DNA of 64,000 nucleotides from Actinokineospora iranica (lineage in GTDB: Bacteria; Actinomycetota; Actinomycetes; Mycobacteriales; Pseudonocardiaceae): assembly GCF_900101685.1 (NCBI RefSeq), contig NZ_FMZZ01000002.1, forward strand, positions 434,001-498,000, in the 5' to 3' direction. Positions 32,157 to 41,201 of this stretch are shown one piece after another (the stretch's first letter is position 1; the number at the start of each line of letters is the position of its first letter). Below the pieces are notes generated by a model that saw only the letters and a program-made list of their open reading frames with translations, was not told the origin of the DNA and did not search any database. The position numbers and the translations under genes are program-made.

Positions 32157-32914
32157 GCGCGGAAGACCGAATCGTCGAGGAACTGTCCAAGCTGCTCGCC
32201 ACCCCGCCGTACAGCACGGCCGCGAAGGTGTTCGCCGACTGGACCATCGTCTCCAGCAGAATCGGGAAACTCTACGTGGCCTTCACCGACGCGGGCGTGA
32301 GCTACATCCGCACAGCGGAGTCCGTCCACCACGACGACAAGACATTCATGGAGATCTACCACCACTCGTTCCAGCGCCCCCTGCGCCGCGCCGAACGCCC
32401 ACCCACAGGCCTGGCGCCCGCGCTGCAACGCCCCGCCACCGCCAAGAACGTCCCGGTCGACCTCCGCCACCTGACCCCGTTCGAACGCGAAGTGCTCGCC
32501 GCCACCCGCCGCATCCCCCCCGGCCAAACCCGCCCCTACGCCTGGGTCGCCCGGGAAATCGGCAGACCGCGCGCCGTCCGCGCGGTGGGCACCGCCCTGG
32601 GCAACAATCCCGTGCCGGTCCTGATCCCCTGCCACCGGGTCATCCGCTCCGACGGCCAACTCGGCCAGTACATCTTCGGCAGCGAGGTCAAGGAACACCT
32701 GCTCCGCGCCGAGGGCTCCAATGTGGACGAGACACTGGCCCTGGCCAAAGCCAAGGTCTTCTACCTCGGCAGCGACACCACCCACATCGTCTGCTACCCC
32801 ACCTGCCCCGACGCCCGCAGAATCACCCCGCCCCACCGCCACGGCTTCCGCACCCTCCCCGAAGCCCTCGCCGCGGGCTACCGACCCTGCCACCACTGCA
32901 ACCCAACGACGTGA
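32153..32914 (+). CDS. MGMT domain fused to C-terminal Ada zinc domain
   Basis: A 253-aa fusion. Residues ~1-95 are uncharacterised but resemble an MGMT N-terminal subdomain (SSRIGKLYVAFTDAGVSYIR). The methyltransferase core follows at ~102-185 with PYAWVAREIGRPRAVRAVG and the active-site PCHRV (VLIPCHRVIRSDGQLG). The C-terminal ~50 residues match the Ada metal-binding domain: FYLGSDTTHIVCYPTCPDAR, then CHHC in YRPCHHCNP, giving the four Zn-binding Cys. In Ada the zinc domain is N-terminal and followed by an AraC HTH; here the order is reversed and the HTH missing. It is coupled to an ECF sigma gene. Confidence 0.85.
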   Translation: MSAEDRIVEELSKLLATPPYSTAAKVFADWTIVSSRIGKLYVAFTDAGVSYIRTAESVHHDDKTFMEIYHHSFQRPLRRAERPPTGLAPALQRPATAKNVPVDLRHLTPFEREVLAATRRIPPGQTRPYAWVAREIGRPRAVRAVGTALGNNPVPVLIPCHRVIRSDGQLGQYIFGSEVKEHLLRAEGSNVDETLALAKAKVFYLGSDTTHIVCYPTCPDARRITPPHRHGFRTLPEALAAGYRPCHHCNPTT

Positions 32915-32981
32915 CACCCCACCCACTCGCCCCACTCACCCACCCGCCAGGGCCGCCCCCACGTGCCCTCCCCCGCCGCCA

Positions 32982-33019
32982 CCCGGTGCCGCCGCCCCCA
33001 GGCGGGCGGCGGCACCGGG
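32982..33019. terminator. 15-bp GC-rich hairpin terminator
   Basis: CCCGGTGCCGCCGCC and its exact complement with an 8-nt loop, 67 bp after the MGMT-Ada gene. Confidence 0.7.
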
Positions 33020-33053
33020 CCCGCCGATCACATCAGGATCTCCCCGACCCGCC

Positions 33054-33140
33054 AGTCTCGACGGCCTGTCCGACACGCCGACCGAGTCGATCAACACCAA
33101 GATCGGACCGCTCGCAGGGATGGCCCCCGCTGCCTTCTTC
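33054..33140 (+). pseudogene. Possible transposase C-terminal remnant
   Basis: In one frame the sequence reads LDGLSDTPTESINTKI followed by GPLAGMA. This resembles the conserved C-terminal block of ISL3-type DDE transposases (SNGRTEGLNTKIRxIxRxAxG-like). No start, catalytic core or terminal repeats are visible, so it would be a fragment only. It lies just upstream of the frameshifted SDR gene. Confidence 0.3.
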
Positions 33141-33179
33141 GTGGCTCCTGATCAAGGAGTCCTGGTCGCCAGGTCCGGC

Positions 33180-34078
33180 ATGACTGACGCCCCAGTCGCA
33201 CGCTCGTCACCGGCGCCGGGCGCGGCCTGGGCGCCGACATCGTCCGCGCGGCCATGGCCGCGGGCCACCGGGTGGTGGCGACCGGTCGCCGTCCCGACCG
33301 CGTCGAGCAGGCGCTCGGCGCGCACGACGACCTGCTGGCGACGCGGCTGGACGTGACCAGCCCCAGCGACGCGGACGCCGCCGTCGCCGCGGCCGTGCGG
33401 CGGTTCGGCCGAGTCGACGTCCTGGTCAACAACGCGGGCAACTCCTACCCGGGCTACTTCGAGGAGATCCCGCCCGAGCACATGCGGGCACAGATCGAGA
33501 CCACCTTGTTCGAGCCGATGAACTTCACCCGCGCCGGGCTGCCGTTGATGCGTGGGCAACGCGGTGGGCACATCATCACGATCTCCTCGATCGATGGCTT
33601 GGCGGGCCTGGAGTTCTGCGCCGCCTACGCCACCGCCAAGTTCGGCGTCGAGGGCTGGATGGAATCGCTGCGCCACGACGTCGAGCCGTTCGGCATCCGC
33701 ACCACCGTCGTCAACCCCGGGCTTTTCCGCACCGAGTTTCTGGCCGAACCCTCCAAGACCTGGCCGCGCCCCTCGACCGACGACTACGCCCAGCGCCCCG
33801 CGGCCCTGCTTCCGGCCTGGCAAGGCAAGAGCGGCGCCCAGCCCGGCGATCCGGCCAAACTCGCCGCGTCCCTGGTCACGCTCGCGGACGCCGCCGACCC
33901 GCCACCCCGTTGGATCGTCGGAGACGACGCCCTGGCGACCGCGGAAGCCAAGGCCAGACAGCTCTTGGCCCAGGTCGAGGCATCCCGCCGATCCGGCAGC
34001 GGCCTGAACCACCCCCCATTCGAGCGCCAGGAAGAGCGGACCGCCGAGACAGTCACCGCCCGCGGCCGTGCCCGCTGA
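33180..34078 (+). pseudogene. Short-chain dehydrogenase/reductase, frameshifted near start
   Basis: The ATG at 33180 reads MTDAP, but the Rossmann start RTLVTGAGRGLGADIVRAA lies in another frame and has a TGA (33185) just upstream and no start codon before Met at 33254. Restoring one base in the run near 33190-33196 joins them. Beyond that the SDR is intact: VDVLVNNAGNSY, ISSIDGLAGLEFCAAYATAK with catalytic Ser, Tyr and Lys, and VVNPGLFRTEF. It is either a true decayed gene or a sequencing error. Starting at 33254 would remove the NAD(P)-binding glycine motif. Confidence 0.7.
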
Positions 34079-34115
34079 TCGGTCACCGCGCCCTGCCGGG
34101 AGAAAGGAAGCAGCG

Positions 34116-35179
34116 CTGACGGACACCGCGCAGCCGACAGCACGCCACGACAACCCCATGCCGCGCTTGGACCTGACCGCGCAGGAGGGCGGGGCGCTGC
34201 GCGATGTCGCGGAAGGACTGGCGGACGCCGGTCCTTCCCACACTCTCGACCAGCGGCTGGAAGCCATCGCGGTCCGCGCCCACGAACTGCCCACCCGGGT
34301 CCGCGCCGCGCTGACCGGCTTCCGGTTGACCGGCAGGCCCTACGGCGGGCTCATCCTGTCCGGTCTTCCCATCGACCAGGACCTGCTCGGACCGACCCCC
34401 ACCGACGACACCAGCCCCCGGACTCGCCCGAACTGCGTTGCGCCACCGCCATGCTGCTGCTGGTCGGCTCGCTGCTGGGCAGTCCCATCTCCTTCCTCAC
34501 GCAGCGCGCGGGCGAGTTGATCCGCGATGTCTTCCCCATGCCCGACCACGAGCAGGAAAAACTGGCCTCAAGCTCCACGACGACGCTGCACTGGCACACC
34601 GAGGACGCCTTCCACCCCCACCGCCCCGACTGGGTGGTGCTGGTCGGCCTGCGCAACCCAGACGACGTCAGCACCACCTTCGTCCCCGTCACCGACCTGG
34701 ACCTCGCCCCCGACATTCGGCGGACCCTGTCCGAGGAACGGTTCACCATCGTCCCTGACGGGTCCCACTCACCGACCCTCGACAGCACCGGAGACAGCGC
34801 CCACAGCCCCAGCGCCGAGACCTTTCACCGCATCGTCGCGGAGACCTACCGACCACGGGAACTCGCCATCCTCACCGGCGACCCCACAGCGCCCTTCCTA
34901 TGCCTCGACCCGCCCTTCATGCGGCGGCCACTGCAAGACCCCCGAGCCGAGACCGCCCTCGACACGCTGATCGATACCGTCGACCGATCCCTGCGTGAGG
35001 TCACTGTGCGGCCAGGACAGATATTGGTCATCGACAACAAACGCGCCGTGCACGGCCGCCGCCCCTTCCAACCCCGCTACGACGGCACCGACCGCTGGCT
35101 GCGGCGCGTCAAAGTGGCCGCCGACCTCCGCACGACCGAAGGACGCCGATTCGGCTCCCACGGCAGGGCGGTGGTGTGA
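34116..35179 (+). pseudogene. AsnO/VioC-like 2OG-Fe(II) amino-acid oxygenase, frameshifted
   Basis: The product resembles the L-asparagine/arginine hydroxylases of the TauD/CAS-like superfamily. The first part (LDLTAQEGGALRDVAEGLAD, LTGFRLTGRPYGGLILSGLP) is in one frame; after the C5 run at 34415-34419 it continues in another (ELRCATAMLLLVGSLLGSPI). The iron-binding HxE/D is in LHWHTEDAFHPHRPDW, the distal His in IDNKRAVHGRRPFQPRYDG. One lost C would explain the shift. AAAGGAAG lies 5 nt before a CTG (34116); the first ATG is 34158. The gene is 37 bp after the SDR gene, so the two may have formed an operon. Confidence 0.7.
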
Positions 35180-35278
35180 GAACCCGCAGGCTCTCGCCCG
35201 CCCCCGCTGTCATCGCGAACAGAGGTGATGCGACCAAGGCGCGCGTCGTGGAACAGTGGTGCCGAGTGGACGTTCTGG

Positions 35279-35908
35279 ATGCGAGGTGCGCCGGTGCTGG
35301 AGTTGATTCCCCGACGACGAGTCGAATTGGGACCGGGGGCGGTGCAGGTGCCGGACTGGGTGGACGCGGACACGCAGCGGACGCTGGTGGCGGCGTGTCG
35401 GGAATGGGCGCCAGGGTCGCGGCACACCCGGATGCCCAACGGTGGCGTGATGTCCGTGCGGACGGTGTGCCTGGGGTGGCACTGGCGGCCGTACCGCTAC
35501 TCCCGCACGCTTGACGATGGGTCGCCGGTGCTGCCGTTTCCGGAGTGGCTGCGCGATCTGGGGCGGCGGGCGGTCGCGGCGGCCTACGGCACGGCAGGCG
35601 ATTACACGCCGGACGTGGCGTTGGTGAACTTCTACGACACCGCCGCGAAAATGGGGATGCACCAGGACAAGGACGAACGCAGCCTCGCCCCGGTGGTCTC
35701 CCTGAGCCTCGGCGACACGGGTGTGTTCCGCTTCGGCAACACCGAGACCCGTGGCCGTCCGTGGACCGACGTCGAACTCCGCTCCGGCGACCTCGTGGTC
35801 TTCGGCGGAGAGTCCCGACTGGCGTACCACGGCGTGCCCAAGATCCTGCCCGGCACCGGAAACATCGGCGGACGACTGAACATCACCCTGCGCGAGTCCG
35901 GCCTGTAA
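35279..35908 (+). CDS. alkB: AlkB-type alpha-ketoglutarate-dependent dioxygenase
   Basis: A DNA/RNA demethylase, about 209 aa from the ATG at 35279. The Fe(II)/2OG site is MGMHQDKDE (His and Asp), the distal His in YHGVPKI, and the 2OG-binding Arg pair in GRLNITLRESGL. LVNFYDTAAKMG and SVRTVCLGWHWRPYRYSRT are standard. Starts at GTG 35225 or GTG 35294 are possible; the latter has GAGG 7 nt upstream. It repairs 1-methyladenine and 3-methylcytosine and fits the neighbouring ECF-Ada pair. Confidence 0.93.
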   Translation: MRGAPVLELIPRRRVELGPGAVQVPDWVDADTQRTLVAACREWAPGSRHTRMPNGGVMSVRTVCLGWHWRPYRYSRTLDDGSPVLPFPEWLRDLGRRAVAAAYGTAGDYTPDVALVNFYDTAAKMGMHQDKDERSLAPVVSLSLGDTGVFRFGNTETRGRPWTDVELRSGDLVVFGGESRLAYHGVPKILPGTGNIGGRLNITLRESGL

Positions 35909-36135
35909 CCCGAGCGGACATGACCGAGAGCACGAAGCTCCGCTTACCCGCGCCACCACCGACACCCGAACCGCGCGGAGACCCAGCGGCCACCCCGAAC
36001 CAAGGCGTCCAGACCACAAGCGACCCGAACCCAGGCTGCTCCTCCAGGCCCGTGGCTAGATGTTCACCAGCGCCCGACACCACGCCAGCGGCTACCTCCC
36101 CGCTGCACCACCCTCGCCTGCTTCCCGGGTCTGAG

Positions 36136-36840
36136 TCACCGCGCGTTGTGGAAGATGATTCCGAGCACACACCTCCGTCCTGTGTGGACCTTGCTCACGC
36201 CGTGGCGCATGGCGACCCTCCGGAACCCCCGCGCGCCAGGGACCGGGCGGTGGCGGACCGGGAACACGACCGCTTGGCCTAAGCCGGGGCGCGCCACCAC
36301 GGCTCGGGATTGCTGCCGGGGCCGGTTCTCCACGAACACGCTTTCGCCGCCGGTGAAGTCTTGCTCAGGGGTGCTGAGCATGATCGCCACCTGTAAGGGG
36401 AATGTCAGGTCGCCGTAGACGTCTTGGTGCAGGCAGTTGTAGCCGCCGGAGTCGTAGCGCAGGAGCAGGGGCGTGGGTTTGTGTTGGCCCAGGGCGGCGC
36501 ATTCGGCGAGGAGGGTGTCCAGGTCGGGCGGGTAGGCGCGTTCGGACAGTCGGGTGGCCCAGTGGTTCGCGAGGGTGGCCAGGGGTGGGTACAGGGTGGT
36601 GCGCAGCTTCGCGACCAGGGGCACCAGGGGGTCGGCGAAGTACTTGTAGGCGCCTTCGCCGAAGGCGTGGCGAGCCATGACGACGGTGCCGCGGAACACC
36701 TCGTCGTGGTCGAACAGCCCTGCCAGCTCGGCGCAGTGGTCGGGAGTCAGCAGCGGTGGGGTCAGGGCGAAGCCCGCCGCGTCCACTTCGGCGGTCACGG
36801 TGGGCCAGTCCAGGTCGGGCAGGTCGGGCAGGTCGGGCAT
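36136..36840 (-). CDS. 2OG-Fe(II) oxygenase (AlkB-associated type)
   Basis: A 234-aa oxygenase. The metal site is visible as NCLHQDVYGDLTFPL (HxD) and the distal His in RHGVSKVHTGRRCVLGI, with Arg for 2OG. GGESVFVENRPRQQSRAVVA is typical of the prolyl-4-hydroxylase-like proteins commonly found beside alkB in actinomycetes. The repeat PDLPDLPDLDWP marks the N-terminus. It is convergent with alkB, 227 bp apart. The substrate is unknown; a role in nucleic-acid repair is inferred from context. Confidence 0.88.
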   Translation of the reverse strand: MPDLPDLPDLDWPTVTAEVDAAGFALTPPLLTPDHCAELAGLFDHDEVFRGTVVMARHAFGEGAYKYFADPLVPLVAKLRTTLYPPLATLANHWATRLSERAYPPDLDTLLAECAALGQHKPTPLLLRYDSGGYNCLHQDVYGDLTFPLQVAIMLSTPEQDFTGGESVFVENRPRQQSRAVVARPGLGQAVVFPVRHRPVPGARGFRRVAMRHGVSKVHTGRRCVLGIIFHNAR

Positions 36841-36929
36841 GGGGCGCTCCTTCGTGGGTGTGGTTAGAGGAACACCGGCTTCCCGGAAATGGTTGCGTCG
36901 GATCGGGCTCGGGCCGACAGAATGCAGCC

Positions 36930-39900
36930 GTGCCCCTCTCCGCGCGACGGCTGCTTCGCGACCTCGACCAGCTTCCCCACCCGGCCCGCCAGCGGACGCT
37001 GGCCGCGACCGCGTGCGATCTCGACGCCGATGACCTGCGTGTTCTCCTTGACGGGCTGCACGCGGGCGACTCCTTCGCCCGAACCGTGGGACTGCGCATC
37101 GCGGTGGTCGCCGGTGATGTGGGGCATGTGGAGCGGTGTCTGGCCGGTCCGGAGACCGCGCTGCGGGGGCACGCCGTGGGCGCGGCTGTCCGGCTGGGTG
37201 TCCCGGCGGTGGCCGCCCAGGTGGACACGTTCCCCGCGGCTGTGCGGCGGAAGCTCTATGGCGCGGTCCGCGGGCTCCGGCGCACCGAGTTGGCCGATCC
37301 GCTGCTGCCCCGGGTCCGGGCGCGGTTCGGCGACGCCGAGGCCGTGGCGGTGCTGCCCGCCTGCTCGGGGCCGGTCGTGGCGGCAGCGCTACCGGAACTC
37401 TCTTATGCCGTCGGAAGCTGGGGCGCGCTCGCTCACCGGCACCCGGTAGTCGTCCTCGATCACATCGAAGCCGAGTTGGACAGCACGCCCCGAGCGCGGT
37501 GGCCGGAGATGGGGTTCCGGCTCGGGCAGGTCTTGGGCGCCGTCGCCGCGGCGGCGCCGGACCGGGTGCTCGCGGTGTTGGAGCGCACCGAGGGCCTGGG
37601 GATGCCGTCCGCGGTGGCGGGCGTCCTCGCCCGGCACGACGCGGCGCGGCTGCTGCGGGTGCTGCTCGACCCCCGCCGGGTGGGGCCGCTGCCGACCGGC
37701 CGGGCGCTGTGGCGGGCGCTGCTCGGCTGCGCCGACGCCGACCTCGCCGCGCTGGGCCGGGTGCTGCGCGGCGACCAGGTGCCCGGGTTCCTGCGCGTCC
37801 TGCCGCCCGCGCGCCGCGCGGCGGTCTACGCGGGCGTGCTCGGCGAACGCGACCTGGTCAGCGCCAACGTGCCGTTTTCCGTGTTGGACGAGTTGCCGCG
37901 CGCGGCCCGCGCCGCCGAAGCGGAGCGGCTGCTGGCGCTGCGCGGTGTCGCCGACGACCCGAAGGCGCGGCTCGCGGTGGCCGCGCGCACCGCGTGGGCG
38001 AAGGCAGCGCCGGTGCTGGCCGAGGCGACCCGCCGGTCCACAGCGGACGAACGCGCCGAGGCCTACCCGCTGGCCATCGCGGCGGCGGCCGGAACCCGCG
38101 ACCCGGATTCGTTCGGCACGTTCCTGGCGTCGCTGACCAGGCTGCGCAACGAGCAGGAGCCGGTGCGGGCCGCCGCGTTGACGGCGCTCGCCGAGGCGCC
38201 ACCGTGGCTGATCCGCGACGCCGACGTCCCCGTGGTCATCGGGCTGGTCACCGACGCGACCGAGGCGCGTGACCGGTCCTGGCTCAGCGACCACGCGATC
38301 CGCACGCTGTCCACCCGGCTCATCCGGGAGGGCGCGGTGAGTCGGCGGCAAGCCCTGGTCGACGGCGGTGTGGCGGCCCTGGAGCGGCTGGGTGAGACGG
38401 CTGCCTGGCTGGATCTGCACAGGTTGAACCACGCGCTGCCGCGCGGCGCCGAGCACGAGGTGTTCGCCGCGCTGCGGCCGCGGATCGACGCCGAGGCGCG
38501 GCAGGGCCGGTTCGTCGTCGCGCTCTCGCTTGCCGCGGGCCTGGGTAAGCGGGCGTGGGACATGCCCGAGCTACAGGCCTTCGTGGACCGCGCCCGCCGA
38601 GCCAAGGACGACCGGACCGTGGGTCAGGCGATCGGGCTATGGCTCGCGGCGCCCGCTACCCGCGGTGAGCGGGTCGAACAGGTGCTGCGCGCCGACCCGT
38701 CCACCATCACCTTCCACGCGGTCCGCAAGGTGATCGCGCGGCATCGGACCGACCTGCTGGACAACGTGTTCTCCGGCCCCCTGCACGGCCGTTTCCTACG
38801 GCGCGGTGTGCGCCACATCCCGTTCTTCCACGGCTGCTTCCACGCCTGGCTGCCTCGGCAGAACGCGCGATACGTCCGGCTCTTGGCCGATTTCGCGCGA
38901 AACAAGTCGGTGCCTCTGCACGAACGGGTGGCGGCGACCAGGACGCTGCGTGGAGTGCCTGGGTCCGCGGCCGCGCTGCGCCAACTGGTCAGAGCCGAGG
39001 AAGTCTCGATCGCCGAGTCGGCGATGGCGGCCCTGGCCTGGACCGACGAGCCCGCCGACGTCCTGCCCGACCTGATCGCGTGGGCGAACACCGACCGGGC
39101 GCGGGTGGCGGTGTACGCGGTGGGCCGGTGCGCGCGGTTCGTCATGCCGGAGCCGCTGGGCAGGATGCTGGAGCCGCTGCTGACCAGCCAGAAGGTGACC
39201 TCGCGCAAGGAGGCCGTGCGGCTGGCGGTCGAGCACCGGGTGCCGGGCGCCGCCGCCGTCGCCGCCGGGGTGTTCCGGGCGCCGTCGCAGCACCGCGACG
39301 TGCGCCGCGCGGTGGTCTCGGCGTGCCGTCTGCTGCTCGACGAGCCGGTCGCCTGGGAGATCCTGGCCGAGGCGACGACCGACGAGCGCGCGGTCGCGAC
39401 GGCGGTGGTGGAGACCGCGCGGGACGCCGTGCCCGAGCGGCACCGCGCCCGCTACGCCGAGCTGGTGCGCGCGGTGGCCGCGTCGACCGACCCGGACACG
39501 GCGCTGCGCGGCCTGTCGGTGCTGCCCGTGTGGAGCCGCTGGGACACCGGCGGGCCCGGCGTCCTGGTCGACCTGGTCACCGACCTGGCGATGACCGCGA
39601 CCTGGCGGCAGGCGGTGTGGGCGTTGGCGGCGCACGCGGGCACGACCGACGACCCGGCTCCACTCCTGGCCGCCGCCCGGGGCCTGCTGGCCGCCGGGGA
39701 GACCGGCGGCCCGGATCGCGACCTGCCCGCCCGGCAGCGGCTGCTGGAATTGGTCCGGGTGGTCGCGGACGCCGCTGTCGCGGGGCCGGGAAGGCCGCTC
39801 GCGGTAGCGCTGTCCGACCTGCTTACCGACGTCGAGGACTATCGGGATGCGGCCGTCACCCTGGCGCTTGCCGCGGCGCCGGTAGAGCGGGCAGATCCCG

Positions 39901-40196
39901 CGCCGCTGCTTGCCGCCCACGCGTTAGCCGTGACCCCGGTGCTGCGGTGGCGGGCGAGCCGGGCGCTGCGAACGCGCCTGCGCGAGGTCGTGCACCGCCT
40001 CCCGCAGGACGACCTGCCCGCGCTCGCGCACGCCCTGGCCGCGGACGCCCCGGCGTTCGCCTTGGCCGTGGCCCAGGTGGCGGGCACGGCGGGCGGCTGG
40101 ACGGCTCCGCTGCGGGATGTGCTGGCCGGACTGCGCGCCCATCCGGACCAGGACGTGCGTCGAGCGGCACTGGACACGTTCACCGTCGCGGAGTGA
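36930..40196 (+). CDS. Giant HEAT/ARM-like repeat protein
   Basis: A 1088-aa, Ala/Arg/Leu-rich, all-helical protein starting with GTG at 36930. I see no enzymatic motif. Repeating helix pairs are obvious throughout: VPLHERVAATRTLRGVPGSA, VSIAESAMAALAWTDEPADV, VTSRKEAVRLAVEHRVPGAA, and DQDVRRAALDTFTVAE at the end. This pattern is that of HEAT or armadillo repeats forming a superhelical scaffold. A Cys/His patch occurs at IPFFHGCFHAWLPRQNARYV. It is divergent from the oxygenase gene; 158 bp downstream lies a gene for a RHIM-like protein, so a shared signalling role is possible. Confidence 0.7.
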   Translation: MPLSARRLLRDLDQLPHPARQRTLAATACDLDADDLRVLLDGLHAGDSFARTVGLRIAVVAGDVGHVERCLAGPETALRGHAVGAAVRLGVPAVAAQVDTFPAAVRRKLYGAVRGLRRTELADPLLPRVRARFGDAEAVAVLPACSGPVVAAALPELSYAVGSWGALAHRHPVVVLDHIEAELDSTPRARWPEMGFRLGQVLGAVAAAAPDRVLAVLERTEGLGMPSAVAGVLARHDAARLLRVLLDPRRVGPLPTGRALWRALLGCADADLAALGRVLRGDQVPGFLRVLPPARRAAVYAGVLGERDLVSANVPFSVLDELPRAARAAEAERLLALRGVADDPKARLAVAARTAWAKAAPVLAEATRRSTADERAEAYPLAIAAAAGTRDPDSFGTFLASLTRLRNEQEPVRAAALTALAEAPPWLIRDADVPVVIGLVTDATEARDRSWLSDHAIRTLSTRLIREGAVSRRQALVDGGVAALERLGETAAWLDLHRLNHALPRGAEHEVFAALRPRIDAEARQGRFVVALSLAAGLGKRAWDMPELQAFVDRARRAKDDRTVGQAIGLWLAAPATRGERVEQVLRADPSTITFHAVRKVIARHRTDLLDNVFSGPLHGRFLRRGVRHIPFFHGCFHAWLPRQNARYVRLLADFARNKSVPLHERVAATRTLRGVPGSAAALRQLVRAEEVSIAESAMAALAWTDEPADVLPDLIAWANTDRARVAVYAVGRCARFVMPEPLGRMLEPLLTSQKVTSRKEAVRLAVEHRVPGAAAVAAGVFRAPSQHRDVRRAVVSACRLLLDEPVAWEILAEATTDERAVATAVVETARDAVPERHRARYAELVRAVAASTDPDTALRGLSVLPVWSRWDTGGPGVLVDLVTDLAMTATWRQAVWALAAHAGTTDDPAPLLAAARGLLAAGETGGPDRDLPARQRLLELVRVVADAAVAGPGRPLAVALSDLLTDVEDYRDAAVTLALAAAPVERADPAPLLAAHALAVTPVLRWRASRALRTRLREVVHRLPQDDLPALAHALAADAPAFALAVAQVAGTAGGWTAPLRDVLAGLRAHPDQDVRRAALDTFTVAE

Positions 40197-40354
40197 CCCG
40201 TGCGCCGTACGCGGCCATTGGCGGCGGTTCGGCGGGTGGCCCGCGGTCACCTTCCGGGTGATTATCGCGGCGGGGAGTCAACCTGAAAGAGCAGTTCGCC
40301 CCTCGGCCGCCTTGCTACCGTGGACGAGTCACCGACGGCGAAGGGAACCGAGAA

Positions 40355-40702
40355 ATGCCGGAGCCAGTACTGGTCTCGATCGCCGCCGCGCTCGCGGCGA
40401 AATCCATCACCGGGGTCTATGAGCTGGTGAAGACCAAGTTCGCCAAGCGCGCCGAGGCCGCGGCGGCGCTGGAAGCCGCCGAGGGCGCCGCGCCGGATTC
40501 GGCCGAGGTGGCCGCGCTGGCCGACGAACTCGCGCGCGCGGAAAAAGCCGACCCGGCATTCCACACCGAACTGCGGTCGGAGTGGGCAAAGGTGGCGGTG
40601 CACCAGCAGGCCGAGCACGGCGGCGTCGTCAACCAGATCACCGGCAATGTCAGCGGCAAGGTGCTGCAGGCCCGGGACATCCAGGGCGGCGTGACCTTCT
40701 GA
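40355..40702 (+). CDS. Small protein with C-terminal RHIM-like amyloid signalling motif
   Basis: A 115-aa protein. The N-terminal ~35 residues form an amphipathic or hydrophobic helix (LVSIAAALAAKSITGVYELV) resembling the start of Bell-like bacterial pore-forming effectors. An Ala/Glu-rich linker follows (PDSAEVAALADELARAEKAD). The last ~25 residues, VNQITGNVSGKVLQARDIQG plus GVTF, match the actinobacterial RHIM-like (BASS) amyloid motif with its N-x-x-G-x-V-x-G-x-V-x-Q-x-x-x-I-x-G rhythm. Such motifs transmit signals by prion-like templating in immune or cell-death systems. No matching NLR is in the window. Confidence 0.65.
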   Translation: MPEPVLVSIAAALAAKSITGVYELVKTKFAKRAEAAAALEAAEGAAPDSAEVAALADELARAEKADPAFHTELRSEWAKVAVHQQAEHGGVVNQITGNVSGKVLQARDIQGGVTF

Positions 40703-40746
40703 GCCCATGCCCTTCCGGGCCGCGGCGTTAAGCACGGGCGCGGCGG

Positions 40747-40774
40747 GGACCGCGGCGACGAATCGCCGCGGTCC
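40747..40774. terminator. Perfect 12-bp hairpin terminator
   Basis: GGACCGCGGCGA and its exact complement with a CGAA tetraloop, between the convergent RHIM-like gene and lsr2. Confidence 0.75.
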
Positions 40775-40793
40775 GTCCCGGTGAAAAGTCTCC

Positions 40794-41201
40794 TCAGCCG
40801 GAGAACGCGGCCTTCTTCGCCTTCGAGCCGCCGTTGGACTTGGCCTTGACGGTGTGCGCCTCCTCGAAGGCCTCAACGACCGCAGAGGGGATGCGGCCCC
40901 GCTCGGAGATGTCGTGCCCGTTCTGGCGCGCCCAGTCGCGAATGGCCTTGGTCTGCTCCTTGCTGCGGGCGTCGCCTGCGGGCTTGACGGCCGAGACCAC
41001 GGCGTTGCGCTTGACCCGGCCACCGGTGCGCCGGGCGGCGGCGACGAACTCGGCAAGCTGTTCGCGCAGCCTGGTGGCGTTGGCCTCATTCAGGTCGATC
41101 TCGTAGTTCGCACCGTCGAGGCTGAATTCGACCGGGCGGATGTCGTCGCCCGCCGAACCATCCAGGTCGTCGAAAAGCTGGACAATGGTCTTCTGAGCCA
41201 T
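40794..41201 (-). CDS. lsr2: Nucleoid-associated protein Lsr2
   Basis: A 135-aa H-NS-like protein. The N-terminal dimerisation domain starts MAQKTIVQLFDDLDGSAGDD, with FSLDGANYEIDLNEANATRL. The C-terminal DNA-binding domain has IRDWARQNGHDISERGRIPS, with the minor-groove RGR hook. The start is the ATG at 41201 (an upstream in-frame codon exists). It silences AT-rich and foreign DNA, and the region just to its right is a decayed, base-atypical island. Confidence 0.95.
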   Translation of the reverse strand: MAQKTIVQLFDDLDGSAGDDIRPVEFSLDGANYEIDLNEANATRLREQLAEFVAAARRTGGRVKRNAVVSAVKPAGDARSKEQTKAIRDWARQNGHDISERGRIPSAVVEAFEEAHTVKAKSNGGSKAKKAAFSG

